The position numbers were made by a program, and so were the translations under genes. From Gemmatimonadota bacterium (GTDB lineage Bacteria; Gemmatimonadota; Gemmatimonadetes; Gemmatimonadales; Gemmatimonadaceae): a stretch of 50,298 bases of DNA. Below the pieces are notes generated by a model. That model was not told where the DNA came from, made no database searches, and saw only the letters and a list, made by a program, of their open reading frames with translations. The stretch spans positions 1 through 50,298 of the forward strand of contig JACREJ010000001.1 of the NCBI GenBank assembly GCA_016218305.1, in the 5' to 3' direction. Positions 1 to 7,872 of the stretch are shown piece after piece (position 1 is the first letter of the stretch; every line of letters begins with the position of its first letter).

Positions 1-616
1 GCGCGTCGTGCGAGATGAAATCGGAAAGCCGCATGTGCTTGCTCACCGCGAGTTCCGCGGCCTCGCGCGTCACCTCGACGAAGCCCCGCGGCGGCGGGGG
101 CGCATCACCATCGATGCCCGACCGGTAGTTGCCGATGCGATATCCGTTGAGCGTCTGCCCGATCTTGTTGGCGTACGGGACCATGACCTCGACGAGGATG
201 GAATCGACGATGCGGTGTCCCGACTCCGCCTCGACCTCCAGCCGATAGAAGCCCGAGAAGCCGGGCGCAGTGACGCTCGCACCGACCAGCGGCTGCGAGG
301 GGGTGACGACGGCGCTGTCCTGCGCCCGCACCCACGCGTAGGTCAGACCGCCGGGATCGCCGCGCACCTCGAGGGGAAAGTCGAAGCGCTCGTTGGGCAG
401 CACCATCTGCACGCGCACCTGGCCGCTCCGCCCGAAGACCGCCGGCGAGGCCGACACGGACGGCGCGCGCGCTTCGCGCGCGAAGGGCGACGCAAGCAGC
501 ATGTCGGGGGGATGCAGGATGAGGACGACGGCTCCGAGGAGCGCCAGCGCACCGAGCAGCAGCGCCCACCAACCGGCCCGCCATCCGCCGTCGGCGGATT
601 GGCCGGGAAGGGTCAC
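1..616 (-). CDS. M15-type peptidase paralogue, N-terminal part (cut by left edge)
   Basis: This reading frame starts with GTG at 616, two bases after the stop of the upstream M15 peptidase gene, and runs off the left edge. The visible 205 residues have a cytoplasmic start, one membrane segment (about residues 11-35, rich in A/L/V, so a signal anchor), and a periplasmic beta-type region. Residues 188-204 contain EVTREAAELAVSKHMRLSDF followed by ISHD. The neighbouring M15 protein has the matching stretch EVTPENKDTPVSEHFRLSDF followed by LTHD, so the two are paralogues with the same pre-catalytic segment. The zinc-binding peptidase domain itself should lie left of the window. The likely role is cleavage of peptidoglycan stem peptides as the last visible gene of the envelope operon. 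Family assignment rests on the shared segment only. Confidence 0.72.
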   Translation of the reverse strand, partial: MTLPGQSADGGWRAGWWALLLGALALLGAVVLILHPPDMLLASPFAREARAPSVSASPAVFGRSGQVRVQMVLPNERFDFPLEVRGDPGGLTYAWVRAQDSAVVTPSQPLVGASVTAPGFSGFYRLEVEAESGHRIVDSILVEVMVPYANKIGQTLNGYRIGNYRSGIDGDAPPPPRGFVEVTREAAELAVSKHMRLSDFISHDA

Positions 617-618
617 TG

Positions 619-1527
619 CTAGTACCGCCCCCAGCGCGCACGCTGGCCGCGCACGTCCACGTGGATGAACGGGCCGCGGGCGCTGTTCGCCCGGTACAGG
701 CCGAGCCCGCCGACGAGCTCGGGATACTGGCGCTCCACCGACTCGACCGCCTCGGCGAGGATGCGCATGTCCTTCGAATTCACGCGGCCATCGCGATTGA
801 GGTCGTCGAGCCGGTTGTCGCCGTTGTTGTCCACCATGATGTCGGCGGCGTCGCCGTACTGGTGGCGGCTGTCCCTGGCGCGCCCGCGACCGACGCCCCG
901 CTGGTTGTACTGCGGGCTGCGGAAGCCGCTCATCACGCGCATGCGCTGGGCGTCAATGCCGCGCCGCTGCAGTTCGACCATCACCAGCTCCAGCTTGTCC
1001 ACGAGCGCTTCACGCAGCACGAGGTACTTGGGCCAGACGTTCTTCTGGTCGTGGGTGAGGAAGTCGCTCAGCCGGAAATGTTCCGAGACAGGGGTGTCCT
1101 TGTTCTCGGGCGTGACCTCGATGAAGCCGTCTGGATTCTCGTACGCCGCGGACCGCGGCGCGCGCTTCTCGGCGGGGAATCGGCCGAGGTGGTAATCGCC
1201 AACGCGGCCGTTGACCTTGTCGGCGAACGGCAGCAGCGTGATCAGCGAGAGCTGGCGTCCACTGGCCGAATCGGTGACGGCGACCGTCGACGTGCTCTTC
1301 TGCTCGCGTTTGCCGAAGAGGCGAGCGATTGGCTCGACCTCCATGGAGCGCGGCGGCGCGAAGAACCGGGCCAGCAGGCGTCCACTGCGGCCGAAGATCG
1401 TGTCCGCCGGCGTCGGTCCCGTCGTTGCCGGATCGGCCGACACTCCCTGTCCCGACGCCACGGCAGCCGGTGCCACGAGCAGGGCAACGGCGAGCAGGGC
1501 GGGCAGGAGGCGGCGCGTGCTGTTCAC
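619..1527 (-). CDS. Secreted M15_3/DUF882-type peptidoglycan peptidase with EF-hand insert
   Basis: The protein has 302 residues with an N-terminal signal peptide (residues 1-27, cleaved near ASG-Q). The C-terminal domain has the M15 signature: SGFRSP at 200-205, zinc ligands H222 and D229 in SRHQYGDAADI, and HVD at 289-291. This family comprises zinc D,D- or L,D-carboxypeptidases acting on peptidoglycan in the periplasm. Between the second and third metal ligands is an Asp/Asn-rich segment (233-253). It contains a textbook 12-residue EF-hand or dockerin-type loop with D242, N244, D246, R248, N250 and D253 at positions 1, 3, 5, 7, 9 and 12, so calcium binding is likely. The gene lies downstream of the SH3/YkuD genes on the same strand, 243 bp away, and 2 bp before a paralogue. 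Confidence 0.85.
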   Translation of the reverse strand: MNSTRRLLPALLAVALLVAPAAVASGQGVSADPATTGPTPADTIFGRSGRLLARFFAPPRSMEVEPIARLFGKREQKSTSTVAVTDSASGRQLSLITLLPFADKVNGRVGDYHLGRFPAEKRAPRSAAYENPDGFIEVTPENKDTPVSEHFRLSDFLTHDQKNVWPKYLVLREALVDKLELVMVELQRRGIDAQRMRVMSGFRSPQYNQRGVGRGRARDSRHQYGDAADIMVDNNGDNRLDDLNRDGRVNSKDMRILAEAVESVERQYPELVGGLGLYRANSARGPFIHVDVRGQRARWGRY

Positions 1528-1674
1528 GGACGCTCGGGCTGGGAGACGAGAGCGCCGCAGCGTTTGGCGCGGCGGCGGGGGACTCCGGAAGCTAAGGGGT
1601 ACACCCTGTCCCGGCTACCGGTTCCGGGGATGGATTCGAGCGGATGGAGAAGGGGTGCAGCGGCGTAGGAGGGG

Positions 1675-1734
1675 GAGGAGTGGAGCGCGGAGGGAGGAGC
1701 GATGGGGGCCTCCGCCCTCCCTGCTCCACTCCTC
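1675..1734 (-). terminator. Long inverted repeat between YkuD and M15 genes
   Basis: A perfect 12-bp inverted repeat, GAGGAGTGGAGC at 1675-1686 against GCTCCACTCCTC at 1723-1734, encloses further complementary purine/pyrimidine blocks (GGAGG against CCTCC). It lies 37 bp after the stop of the YkuD gene and about 150 bp before the start of the M15 gene. It could therefore be a partial terminator or an mRNA-stabilising hairpin in the operon. There is no clear U-tract, so intrinsic termination is uncertain. Confidence 0.45.
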
Positions 1735-1770
1735 TCTCGTACTGAACCCCTGCACTCCTCCCCACACCTC

Positions 1771-2637
1771 TCAGTAGATGTAAACAGGCGTTCCCACCGG
1801 CACGATTCGGAACAGCGTCTCGATATCCTCGTTCCGCACCCGCACGCAGCCGTGGCTGGCGCCTCGACCGATGCTGGTCGGCGCGTCGGTGCCGTGGATG
1901 CCGTATCCGTCGCCCAGGTACAGGCGGTTCGCGCCGAGCACGCCGGGGTAGCGCCGCTGGTTGGTGTTGATGGGCGGCATGATGAGATCGCGCCCCACGA
2001 CGATCTCCTTTCCCTCGAGCACCTCAAACGGCACTTCGCGGCCATCGGGGTAGCGTGTCACGACGTCGGCGCCGGAGACGGTGAGGATCGCCCCACCGGC
2101 GACGGGAATGGACATGCCGCGCTCGAGCCGTCGCAGGCGTTTGCCCGCCTTGCGCGCAGCCTCCACGTAATGCCAGTCGGGCGGCACCCAGGCGGGGTCC
2201 ACGTCCTTGCGAAGCACCACGAGCCGCCCGCGCGGTGTCTCGAACTTCCAGCGGGAGCCCCCCGGGCGTTCGAGGAACTTGCCGGTACCCGTGGCCACCC
2301 GCGTGCGGAAGAGCACCGAGGACCCCTGCTTGTACCAGAGGCGGTTCTCGGCGATGCTGATGACGATATACGGCTGGTCGCCGATCGAATCGGGCGAGGC
2401 GGCCAGGACGCGGTCAAGTGAATCGCCGGCGGTGACCGCCTGCTCACGAACCGTGGCGAGGATGTCGGCGCTCTCGTTGTACACGGCCTGCGTGAGATTG
2501 CGTTCGCGCCTCGCCGCCAGCGCGTCCTGGAGCTGCACCACCAACAGCGCGAGCGCGGCCATGACGGCCGCAATGGAGAGCCAGGCGACGGGGCCGCCGC
2601 TCGCGAAGAACCCGCGGGTGGAGTTGGTCGCGGTCAA
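1771..2637 (-). CDS. L,D-transpeptidase (YkuD family)
   Basis: The protein has 288 residues with one N-terminal membrane anchor (about 18-36) and a periplasmic YkuD domain (about 88-288). The catalytic signature is complete: IHGT with H248, then S261, H262, G263, C264 and R266 in ASHGCVRV. The nucleophilic cysteine C264 forms 3-3 peptidoglycan cross-links or attaches proteins to peptidoglycan. The start overlaps the stop of the upstream YkuD-like gene by four bases (ATGA), so the two are translationally coupled. Its neighbours are an SH3 protein and two M15 peptidases, which supports an envelope-remodelling operon. The protein ends in PVYIY, a C-terminus shared with the inactive paralogue next door. 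Confidence 0.93.
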   Translation of the reverse strand: MTATNSTRGFFASGGPVAWLSIAAVMAALALLVVQLQDALAARRERNLTQAVYNESADILATVREQAVTAGDSLDRVLAASPDSIGDQPYIVISIAENRLWYKQGSSVLFRTRVATGTGKFLERPGGSRWKFETPRGRLVVLRKDVDPAWVPPDWHYVEAARKAGKRLRRLERGMSIPVAGGAILTVSGADVVTRYPDGREVPFEVLEGKEIVVGRDLIMPPINTNQRRYPGVLGANRLYLGDGYGIHGTDAPTSIGRGASHGCVRVRNEDIETLFRIVPVGTPVYIY

Positions 2638-3221
2638 TAGAAATAGACCGGCAACCCGGCCCTCAGGTTGGGGAGGATTGATCGCAGGTCGGCGGCGCCG
2701 ACGCGCACGCTTCCGGCCCGCACGGCGTCGGCGGCGTTGCCCCGATACAGCGTCGCCCCGCCGGTGAGCACGACGACGGAATCGCCGCGCACTTCCTCCA
2801 CGCGCCGCAGTCCGCGCGGGGAGGCGATGGGAATCGAGTCGCCGGCCGCCGCCTGCCAGCCGTCGGCGCCGACTTCCACCCGCGCCGTGCGCAGGATCGC
2901 CCCCCGCTGCTCGAGGTGCAGGACGCCGCTGTCCACCGAGATGGAGACGTGCAGGTCGCCGGCACTGCGCGCCTGTCGCACGGCAAGCGCCATGGTCACC
3001 TGCAGCCGCTTGGCATCGGACGCGAGCGCGAGGTCGGCCTTCACCTTTTCGATGCCGCTCATCCCCGCGCGCAGCGCCCGCACCTCACGGCGGTACTCGG
3101 CGGCCCGCCACGCGAGCGCGGCCGATGCCGCGAGCGCACCCACGAACGTCCAGAGCAGCACCCGCATGATGCGCGGATGCTCTCGCCAGGATGCCCGCCA
3201 GTCGACCTCGACGGGGATCAC
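2634..3221 (-). CDS. Catalytically inactive YkuD-like membrane protein
   Basis: The protein has 195 residues with a membrane segment at about 20-38, then a short helical region and a beta-rich domain. The last 25 residues align without gaps to the C-terminus of the adjacent L,D-transpeptidase (SVRV...GLPVYFY against CVRV...GTPVYIY, 9 identities). The catalytic cysteine position is serine (S171), and the preceding S-H pair is R-A. A second matching stretch, SGVLHLEQRGAILRTARVEVG, corresponds to the partner's NRLWYKQGSSVLFRTRVATG. It therefore looks like a duplicated YkuD protein that lost its active site and perhaps serves as a partner or substrate-binding subunit. It overlaps both neighbouring genes by four bases. 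Confidence 0.75.
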   Translation of the reverse strand: MIPVEVDWRASWREHPRIMRVLLWTFVGALAASAALAWRAAEYRREVRALRAGMSGIEKVKADLALASDAKRLQVTMALAVRQARSAGDLHVSISVDSGVLHLEQRGAILRTARVEVGADGWQAAAGDSIPIASPRGLRRVEEVRGDSVVVLTGGATLYRGNAADAVRAGSVRVGAADLRSILPNLRAGLPVYFY

Positions 3222-4345
3222 TGCTTCGCGAACGAAAGGACATCGAGGATCGGAATGCCCACCGGCTGGCTGCGTCCCGTCCGCACGCGCGCGGTGACGA
3301 GCAGTCGCGTCAGCGCCTGCGTGGAGCGCGCTTCGGCGAGGAGCGATGGAGGAATCGCGAGGTAGAGCAGCTGGTCCTCGGCGCCCGGGCCCTTGGCGAG
3401 GAAGTAGGGTTCATCCTTCGCGAGGTCGCGGCGCAGTGGATCGGCATACTGCAGCGCCAGCACCTGCACTTCCCAGCGCACCGTCCTGCCGCGCGTGCCC
3501 TCGGGATCGGCGCGCAGGTCGGCCGCCGAGAGCGCCGCGCCGTACGTCGCATCGGCGGGGACGACATCGCGCTCCGGCACCCACACCTCGCTGCGCACTC
3601 TCACCCAGCCGCGCGAGCGCGCGAGGGGAACGACGTACGACCCGGCGCCGATCTGGCCGACCGCCAGGCCATTGGGTGCGTTGCGCCCAATGGTGGTGCG
3701 CGCGACGCGCAGTGTCCCCTCGGGAAGCAGTTCAATCAGCGGCGCGGAATCCGCGACTGGCGTCTCCTCGACCTTTGGCTCAGGTTCGCGCTTCGCTGGG
3801 GTGTTCCTGGCGGCGGGCGGCGCCGCCTTGGTGTTGGCCGGAGGAGCCGGCTTCGTGGCGACTGGCTTCGTGGCTGGCGTCTCGGCCTTGGCTGGCGCCC
3901 TTGCTGGGGTCGCGGCGGCTTTCGACGTCGCCGACGCCGGAAGCGTCTTGGCGTCCACCCAGCCGCTCCGTCGGACGTTGACCCATGAACCCTGCTTGCC
4001 GCTCGTGAAGATCCCCGCGAGGGGACGCACCTCACCGAGGATCACGCCCCGCATGGAGGGCGCGGAGCGGAGCCGCATCGCGATCTTCCCGGTGAGTTGG
4101 GCGGGAAACGAGTCGCGCGCCGGACCCAGGTTGGACCCGTCCATCCAGCCGGTGAACGTCACGTAGACGTGGCCGTTGCGCGCCGTCCCCGTGGTCACCG
4201 TGGTGCCTTCCTTCAGGACGGCCACGACGTTCCCGCCGGGCGTGGCGCGCACGCTGGCGTCGGCAATGAGCGCGGATTGCGCCGAGAGCGGCGCGGCGCA
4301 TGGCGCCGCGCAGAGGAAGATCAGGAGGGAACGAATAGGTCTCAT
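3218..4345 (-). CDS. Secreted SH3-repeat protein
   Basis: The chosen start at 4345 gives 375 residues beginning with a clear signal peptide (MRPIRSLLIFLCAAP..., cleaved near SAQ-S). The longer frame upstream has no such start and runs into the gpmI promoter region. Three bacterial SH3-like repeats can be seen: about residues 25-72 (VRATPGGNVVAVLKEGTTV...GWMDG), 80-128 (LRSAPSMRGVILGEV...GWVDAK) and 205-265 (NAPNGLAVGQIGAG...VWVPE). An Ala/Pro/Lys-rich linker (about 130-200) separates repeats two and three. The last 100 residues form an unassigned beta-rich domain. Such SH3 domains usually bind cell-wall peptides. As first gene of the operon with YkuD and M15 proteins, it probably targets or scaffolds those enzymes at peptidoglycan. 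Confidence 0.78.
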   Translation of the reverse strand: MRPIRSLLIFLCAAPCAAPLSAQSALIADASVRATPGGNVVAVLKEGTTVTTGTARNGHVYVTFTGWMDGSNLGPARDSFPAQLTGKIAMRLRSAPSMRGVILGEVRPLAGIFTSGKQGSWVNVRRSGWVDAKTLPASATSKAAATPARAPAKAETPATKPVATKPAPPANTKAAPPAARNTPAKREPEPKVEETPVADSAPLIELLPEGTLRVARTTIGRNAPNGLAVGQIGAGSYVVPLARSRGWVRVRSEVWVPERDVVPADATYGAALSAADLRADPEGTRGRTVRWEVQVLALQYADPLRRDLAKDEPYFLAKGPGAEDQLLYLAIPPSLLAEARSTQALTRLLVTARVRTGRSQPVGIPILDVLSFAKQ

Positions 4346-4431
4346 CGCTGGTAGGGGGGCGTGCCCGGGGATAGTTTTCTCGGGGTGACACCCAGAGTCG
4401 AAGTTATCACCCGTTTCCGAACTCAGCCAAG
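4346..4431. promoter_or_regulatory. Divergent promoter region between SH3 operon and gpmI
   Basis: This 86-bp spacer must hold the promoters for both divergent transcription units. It contains a perfect odd palindrome GGGTGACACCC at 4383-4393, centred about 45 bp from each start codon. An AT-rich patch (4372-4380) lies on the SH3-gene side. The palindrome is a candidate operator; no regulator is encoded nearby. I cannot place -10 and -35 boxes with confidence. Confidence 0.4.
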
Positions 4432-5979
4432 ATGACGCCGACATCCGACCGTCCGGTTGTCCTCGTCGTGCTCGACGGATGGGGCTATCGCGAGAGCACG
4501 GAGGGGAACGCCATTCGGCTCGCCAGCACGCCCACGTGGGACCGGCTGTGGGCCAAGGCGCCGCGCACGCTCCTCGAGGCGTCGGGGCGCGCGGTGGGTC
4601 TCCCGACGGGCCAGATGGGGAACAGCGAGGTGGGCCACATGAACCTCGGCGCCGGCCGCGTCGTCATGCAGGACCTGGTGCGGATCACGGCCGCTGTCGA
4701 AGAGGGGACGTTTTTCCAGAACCCCGCCTTCGTCACTGCGTGCGCGCGGGTCAAGGCGAGCGGCGGGACGCTGCACCTCATGGGCTTGGTCGGCGACGGC
4801 GGCGTGCACGCGCACCAGGATCACGCCGTCGCGCTGGTGGATCTCGCCGCGCGCCACGGCGTGTCGCGCGTGGCGCTGCACTGCCTGCTGGACGGCCGCG
4901 ACACGCTGCCCAACAGCGCGCTGGCGTTCGCGCGGGACCTGGCGGCGCGCACGGCGGGGCGCGCGCGCATCGCCAGCATCGGCGGCCGCTACTACGGCAT
5001 GGATCGCGACCAGCGCTGGCATCGCATCGAGCCCTGGTATCGGGCCGCCGTTCAGGGGGTCGGGCCCTCGACCAATGACCCGCTGGCGTTCATCCAGGGC
5101 AACTACGACCGCAACGTCACCGACGAGTTCATGGAGCCGGCGGTCGTGCACGGCGCCGATGGCGCGGCGGTGGCGCCCATGCGCGACGGTGACGCGCTGG
5201 TGACGTGGAATTTCCGGTCGGACCGCATGCGGCAGATCATTCGCGCCGTCGCGATCGAGGGCTTCTCCGGCTTCGAGACCGGCGTACGGCCCGCACTGCA
5301 CGTGGCGACGATGACGCAGTACGACCAGACGTTCGGCCTGCCGACGGCCTTCGAGCCGTTCTCGATGGCCAAGATCATGGCCGAGGTGCTGCAGGAGCAC
5401 GGGCTGACGACGCTGCGCACGGCCGAGACCGAGAAGTACCCGCACGTGACGTACTTCTTCAACGGCGGCAACGAGACACCGTACCGGGGCGAGGAGCGCG
5501 TGCTCGTGCCGAGCCAGAAGGTGGCGACGTACGACCTCATGCCCGAAATGAGCGCCGCCGGCATCACCGACGTGCTCTGCTCCGCCATCGAGGAGAAGCG
5601 TCACCCCTTCACGCTGTGCAACTATGCCAACGGTGACATGGTAGGACATAGCGGCAATCTCGCAGCGACGATCCGCGCCTGCGAAGTCGTGGACCAGCAG
5701 CTCGCGCGCATCGTGAGGAGCGCCGAATTGGCCGGAGCGCGGCTGCTCGTGACCGCTGACCATGGCAATTGCGAGATGATGTTCGACCCGGCCACGGGCG
5801 GGCCGCACACGGCGCACACCACCAATCCGGTGCCGCTGCTGCTGGTCGAGGATGGAACACCGGTGGCGCTGCGCGCCGGCGGTGCGTTGTGCGATGTGGG
5901 CCCCACCGTGCTCGGCATGCTGGGCGTGCCGCAGCCGGCGGAGATGACCGGCAAGGACCTTCGAATCCAGGGAGCATGA
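4432..5979 (+). CDS. gpmI: 2,3-bisphosphoglycerate-independent phosphoglycerate mutase
   Basis: The protein has 515 residues, the usual length for the Mn-dependent iPGM. It interconverts 3- and 2-phosphoglycerate in glycolysis and gluconeogenesis. The first metal-site motif is VVLDGWGYR with D15. The phosphorylated serine is S65 in TGQMGNSEVGHMNLGAGR. LLDGRDTLP and RYYGMDRD mark the substrate-binding domain. VTADHGNCEMM and GGPHTAHTTNPVP near the C-terminus supply the second metal site (alkaline-phosphatase fold). It opens a run of same-strand genes that continues to 12952; the next gene starts 1 bp after its stop. Confidence 0.97.
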   Translation: MTPTSDRPVVLVVLDGWGYRESTEGNAIRLASTPTWDRLWAKAPRTLLEASGRAVGLPTGQMGNSEVGHMNLGAGRVVMQDLVRITAAVEEGTFFQNPAFVTACARVKASGGTLHLMGLVGDGGVHAHQDHAVALVDLAARHGVSRVALHCLLDGRDTLPNSALAFARDLAARTAGRARIASIGGRYYGMDRDQRWHRIEPWYRAAVQGVGPSTNDPLAFIQGNYDRNVTDEFMEPAVVHGADGAAVAPMRDGDALVTWNFRSDRMRQIIRAVAIEGFSGFETGVRPALHVATMTQYDQTFGLPTAFEPFSMAKIMAEVLQEHGLTTLRTAETEKYPHVTYFFNGGNETPYRGEERVLVPSQKVATYDLMPEMSAAGITDVLCSAIEEKRHPFTLCNYANGDMVGHSGNLAATIRACEVVDQQLARIVRSAELAGARLLVTADHGNCEMMFDPATGGPHTAHTTNPVPLLLVEDGTPVALRAGGALCDVGPTVLGMLGVPQPAEMTGKDLRIQGA

Positions 5980-5980
5980 C

Positions 5981-6670
5981 GTGACGCGACTGCGCGCCGC
6001 GCTGTTAGCACTGACTCTGACGGCCGCCCCCGCGGCCGCGCAGGTGGGGTACGAGCCCGCCAGGAGCCCTTATCGCGACCTGCCGTGGAAGCAGTCGTTC
6101 GGCGTCTTTGCCGGCGGCTTCGACACCGGGCGCGACCCGGCTGGCGTCGGGCCGCAACCCGGCTTCCTGACCGGCGTCCGATACGACCTGCGCATCGGCG
6201 GTCCGGTGTCGCTCGTGGCGCGCGTCGCGGCGGCACCCACGTCGCGCCGCGTCCTTGATCCGTCGAAGCCGGCGGCAACGCGATACATCGGCGACCAGGA
6301 CAGCCAACTCTTCGCCGGCGACCTCGGCATCGCCATGAACCTGACGGGACAGAAGAGCTGGCATCGGATCGCGCCCGTGATCTCGGGCGGCGTCGGCATG
6401 GTCAGCGACTTCCGCGGCACGCCCGATGACGGCGGCTACCGGTTCGGCACGCGCTTCATGTTCACGTGGGGGCTCGGCGTCCGGTATCACACCGAGGGAC
6501 GGTGGGAGCCGCGCGTGGATTTCACGAACTACCTCTGGCAGCTGCAGTACCCGCCGGCGTACCAGGCGACGGCTTCGGATGGGAGCCCGGCGATCGTCAC
6601 CGGCAAGAAGGCGCCGTGGATGGGCAACCACCTCTGGTCGGTGGGCCTGAGCTACCAGCTCTTCCGCTGA
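5981..6670 (+). CDS. Outer-membrane beta-barrel-like protein, unknown function
   Basis: The protein has 229 residues starting with GTG right after gpmI, with a signal peptide (MTRLRAALLALTLTAAPAAAQ). The rest consists of alternating amphipathic beta strands: SFGVFAGGFDTG, GVRYDLRIGGPVSLVARVA, FAGDLGIAMNLTG, MFTWGLGVRYHTEGRW. It ends in VGLSYQLFR, close to the aromatic C-terminus of BAM-inserted barrels. This suggests an 8- or 10-strand outer-membrane barrel. No specific family was recognised. Its position between gpmI and queD gives no clear functional hint. Confidence 0.65.
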   Translation: MTRLRAALLALTLTAAPAAAQVGYEPARSPYRDLPWKQSFGVFAGGFDTGRDPAGVGPQPGFLTGVRYDLRIGGPVSLVARVAAAPTSRRVLDPSKPAATRYIGDQDSQLFAGDLGIAMNLTGQKSWHRIAPVISGGVGMVSDFRGTPDDGGYRFGTRFMFTWGLGVRYHTEGRWEPRVDFTNYLWQLQYPPAYQATASDGSPAIVTGKKAPWMGNHLWSVGLSYQLFR

Positions 6671-6674
6671 GCCG

Positions 6675-7097
6675 ATGCCGCGCCTCTCGCTGACGCGACG
6701 GGTCGTCTTTGCCGCGGCGCACCGCTACCGGCGCCCGGAGTGGAGCGAGGAGCGCAATCTCGAGGTCTTTGGCGCGTGCGCGCGCGCCCCGTGGCACGGG
6801 CACACCTACACGTGCGACGTCTCCGTCGCCGGGCCGCTGGATGCGATGACGGGCTTCGTGATGGACCTCCGCGCGCTCGACGAGATTCTCGAGCGCGAAG
6901 TGATGGCGCGTTTCGACCACCGCACCATCAACACCGCCGTCCCGGAGTTCGCCGAGGGCCAGCTGGTGTCCAGCTGCGAGAACCTCGCCGCGTTCATTGC
7001 TGCCCGCGTGCAGGATGCGCTGGGCACACGCGCGCAGGTCACCCGCGTCTGGCTGTCCGAGAGCCCGACGCTGTGGGCGGAGTGGACGGCCGACTGA
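6675..7097 (+). CDS. queD: 6-carboxytetrahydropterin synthase family (QueD/PTPS)
   Basis: The protein has 140 residues, the normal length for a PTPS-fold subunit. Zinc ligands are H16 (AAAHRY), H41 and H43 (WHGHTY), and the catalytic cysteine is C35 in the segment just before them. FVMDLRALDEILEREV and FDHRTINT are typical of the family, as is the acid-rich C-terminus VWLSESPTLWAEW. The enzyme converts dihydroneopterin triphosphate to 6-carboxy-tetrahydropterin for queuosine, or serves another pterin pathway. No other queuosine genes are in view, so a pterin role linked to the adjacent molybdopterin genes is possible. It lies 4 bp after the barrel gene. Confidence 0.9.
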   Translation: MPRLSLTRRVVFAAAHRYRRPEWSEERNLEVFGACARAPWHGHTYTCDVSVAGPLDAMTGFVMDLRALDEILEREVMARFDHRTINTAVPEFAEGQLVSSCENLAAFIAARVQDALGTRAQVTRVWLSESPTLWAEWTAD

Positions 7098-7113
7098 GCC
7101 AGGAGCGCAGGGG

Positions 7114-7872
7114 ATGACGCCACTCGACGCAGTCGAGGAGACACCGGTCTGGCTCGAGGTGAACGGCGAGAGTGCCGTCACGTGGATGTGCACGCCGCAT
7201 CAGCTGCCGGAACTCGTCATCGGCTGGCTGTACGGCGAGGGGTACATCGACTCGCGCGCCGACCTCATCTCGTTGCGTCCCTGCGCCACCGAACTCGGCT
7301 TCTGGGCCGAAGTGCCGCGCGAGCGCTACGAGACGGTGGAGGGGACGGAGCGTCGCCGCGTGCTGGCGAGCGGGTGCGGCGCCGTGACCACGATCCTCGG
7401 GTCACTGTCCTCGGTGCCGCGCCGTACGGCGCCGCCGCTGATCCCGGACCTGCCGCACACGCGCAAGCTGTTCAAGGAGCTGTTTGCGCAGGGCGTGCGG
7501 TACAACGAGACGGGCGGCATCCACGCGGCGGCGCTCACCGACGGCACGACGCTGCTGACGCACGCCGAGGACATCGGCCGGCACAATGCGGTGGACAAGG
7601 CGCTCGGCGCCATGGTCATGGCGGAGAGGCGCCCGGACGACCTGATGCTGCTCGTCACCGGCCGCATCTCCGCCGAGCTCGCCTTCAAGGCGGCGCGCGC
7701 GCGGCTTGCGGTGGTCGCCACGCCGAGCGTGCCGAGTTCGCTGGCCGTGGAGATCGCGCAGGCGGCCGGGGTGGTGCTGATCGGGCGCGCGGTGTCGGGC
7801 GAGCCGCAGGTGTGGCGGGCAGATGGGAGAGGGGAGACGGGAGACGGGAGACCAGGGCGGGGCGACTGTTGA
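7114..7872 (+). CDS. fdhD: FdhD-type sulfurtransferase for molybdoenzyme maturation
   Basis: The start at 7114 (ATG) was chosen over longer frames because it begins the conserved region and lies 16 bp after queD; it gives 252 residues. Family motifs are NETGGIHAAAL and THAEDIGRHNAVDKALG. FdhD passes sulfur from IscS to bis-MGD cofactor before insertion into formate dehydrogenase. The cysteine loop reads ASGCGAVTT (C88), with one cysteine where the E. coli protein has a C-x-x-C pair. The last 16 or so residues (ADGRGETGDGRPGRGDC) are encoded by a 7-bp repeat array and are probably not part of the ancestral fold. The stop overlaps the mobA start (TGATG). Confidence 0.93.
   Translation: MTPLDAVEETPVWLEVNGESAVTWMCTPHQLPELVIGWLYGEGYIDSRADLISLRPCATELGFWAEVPRERYETVEGTERRRVLASGCGAVTTILGSLSSVPRRTAPPLIPDLPHTRKLFKELFAQGVRYNETGGIHAAALTDGTTLLTHAEDIGRHNAVDKALGAMVMAERRPDDLMLLVTGRISAELAFKAARARLAVVATPSVPSSLAVEIAQAAGVVLIGRAVSGEPQVWRADGRGETGDGRPGRGDC
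7821..7855 (+). repeat. Heptad repeat array inside the 3' end of fdhD
   Basis: Five in-phase 7-mers follow each other here: AGATGGG, AGAGGGG, AGACGGG, AGACGGG and AGACCAG. They lie at the very end of the fdhD frame and are translated as a Gly/Arg/Asp-rich tail. The orientation (RGAYGGN along the mRNA) matches the arrays found after stop codons elsewhere in this window. Confidence 0.85.

Noticed and set aside
4423-5817. A 464-codon open frame antisense to gpmI
   Set aside because: Same reason: shadow of a strongly conserved gene.
6997-7113. Upstream extension of fdhD overlapping queD
   Set aside because: The extension is Arg/Pro-rich shadow sequence of queD; the conserved FdhD region begins at 7114.
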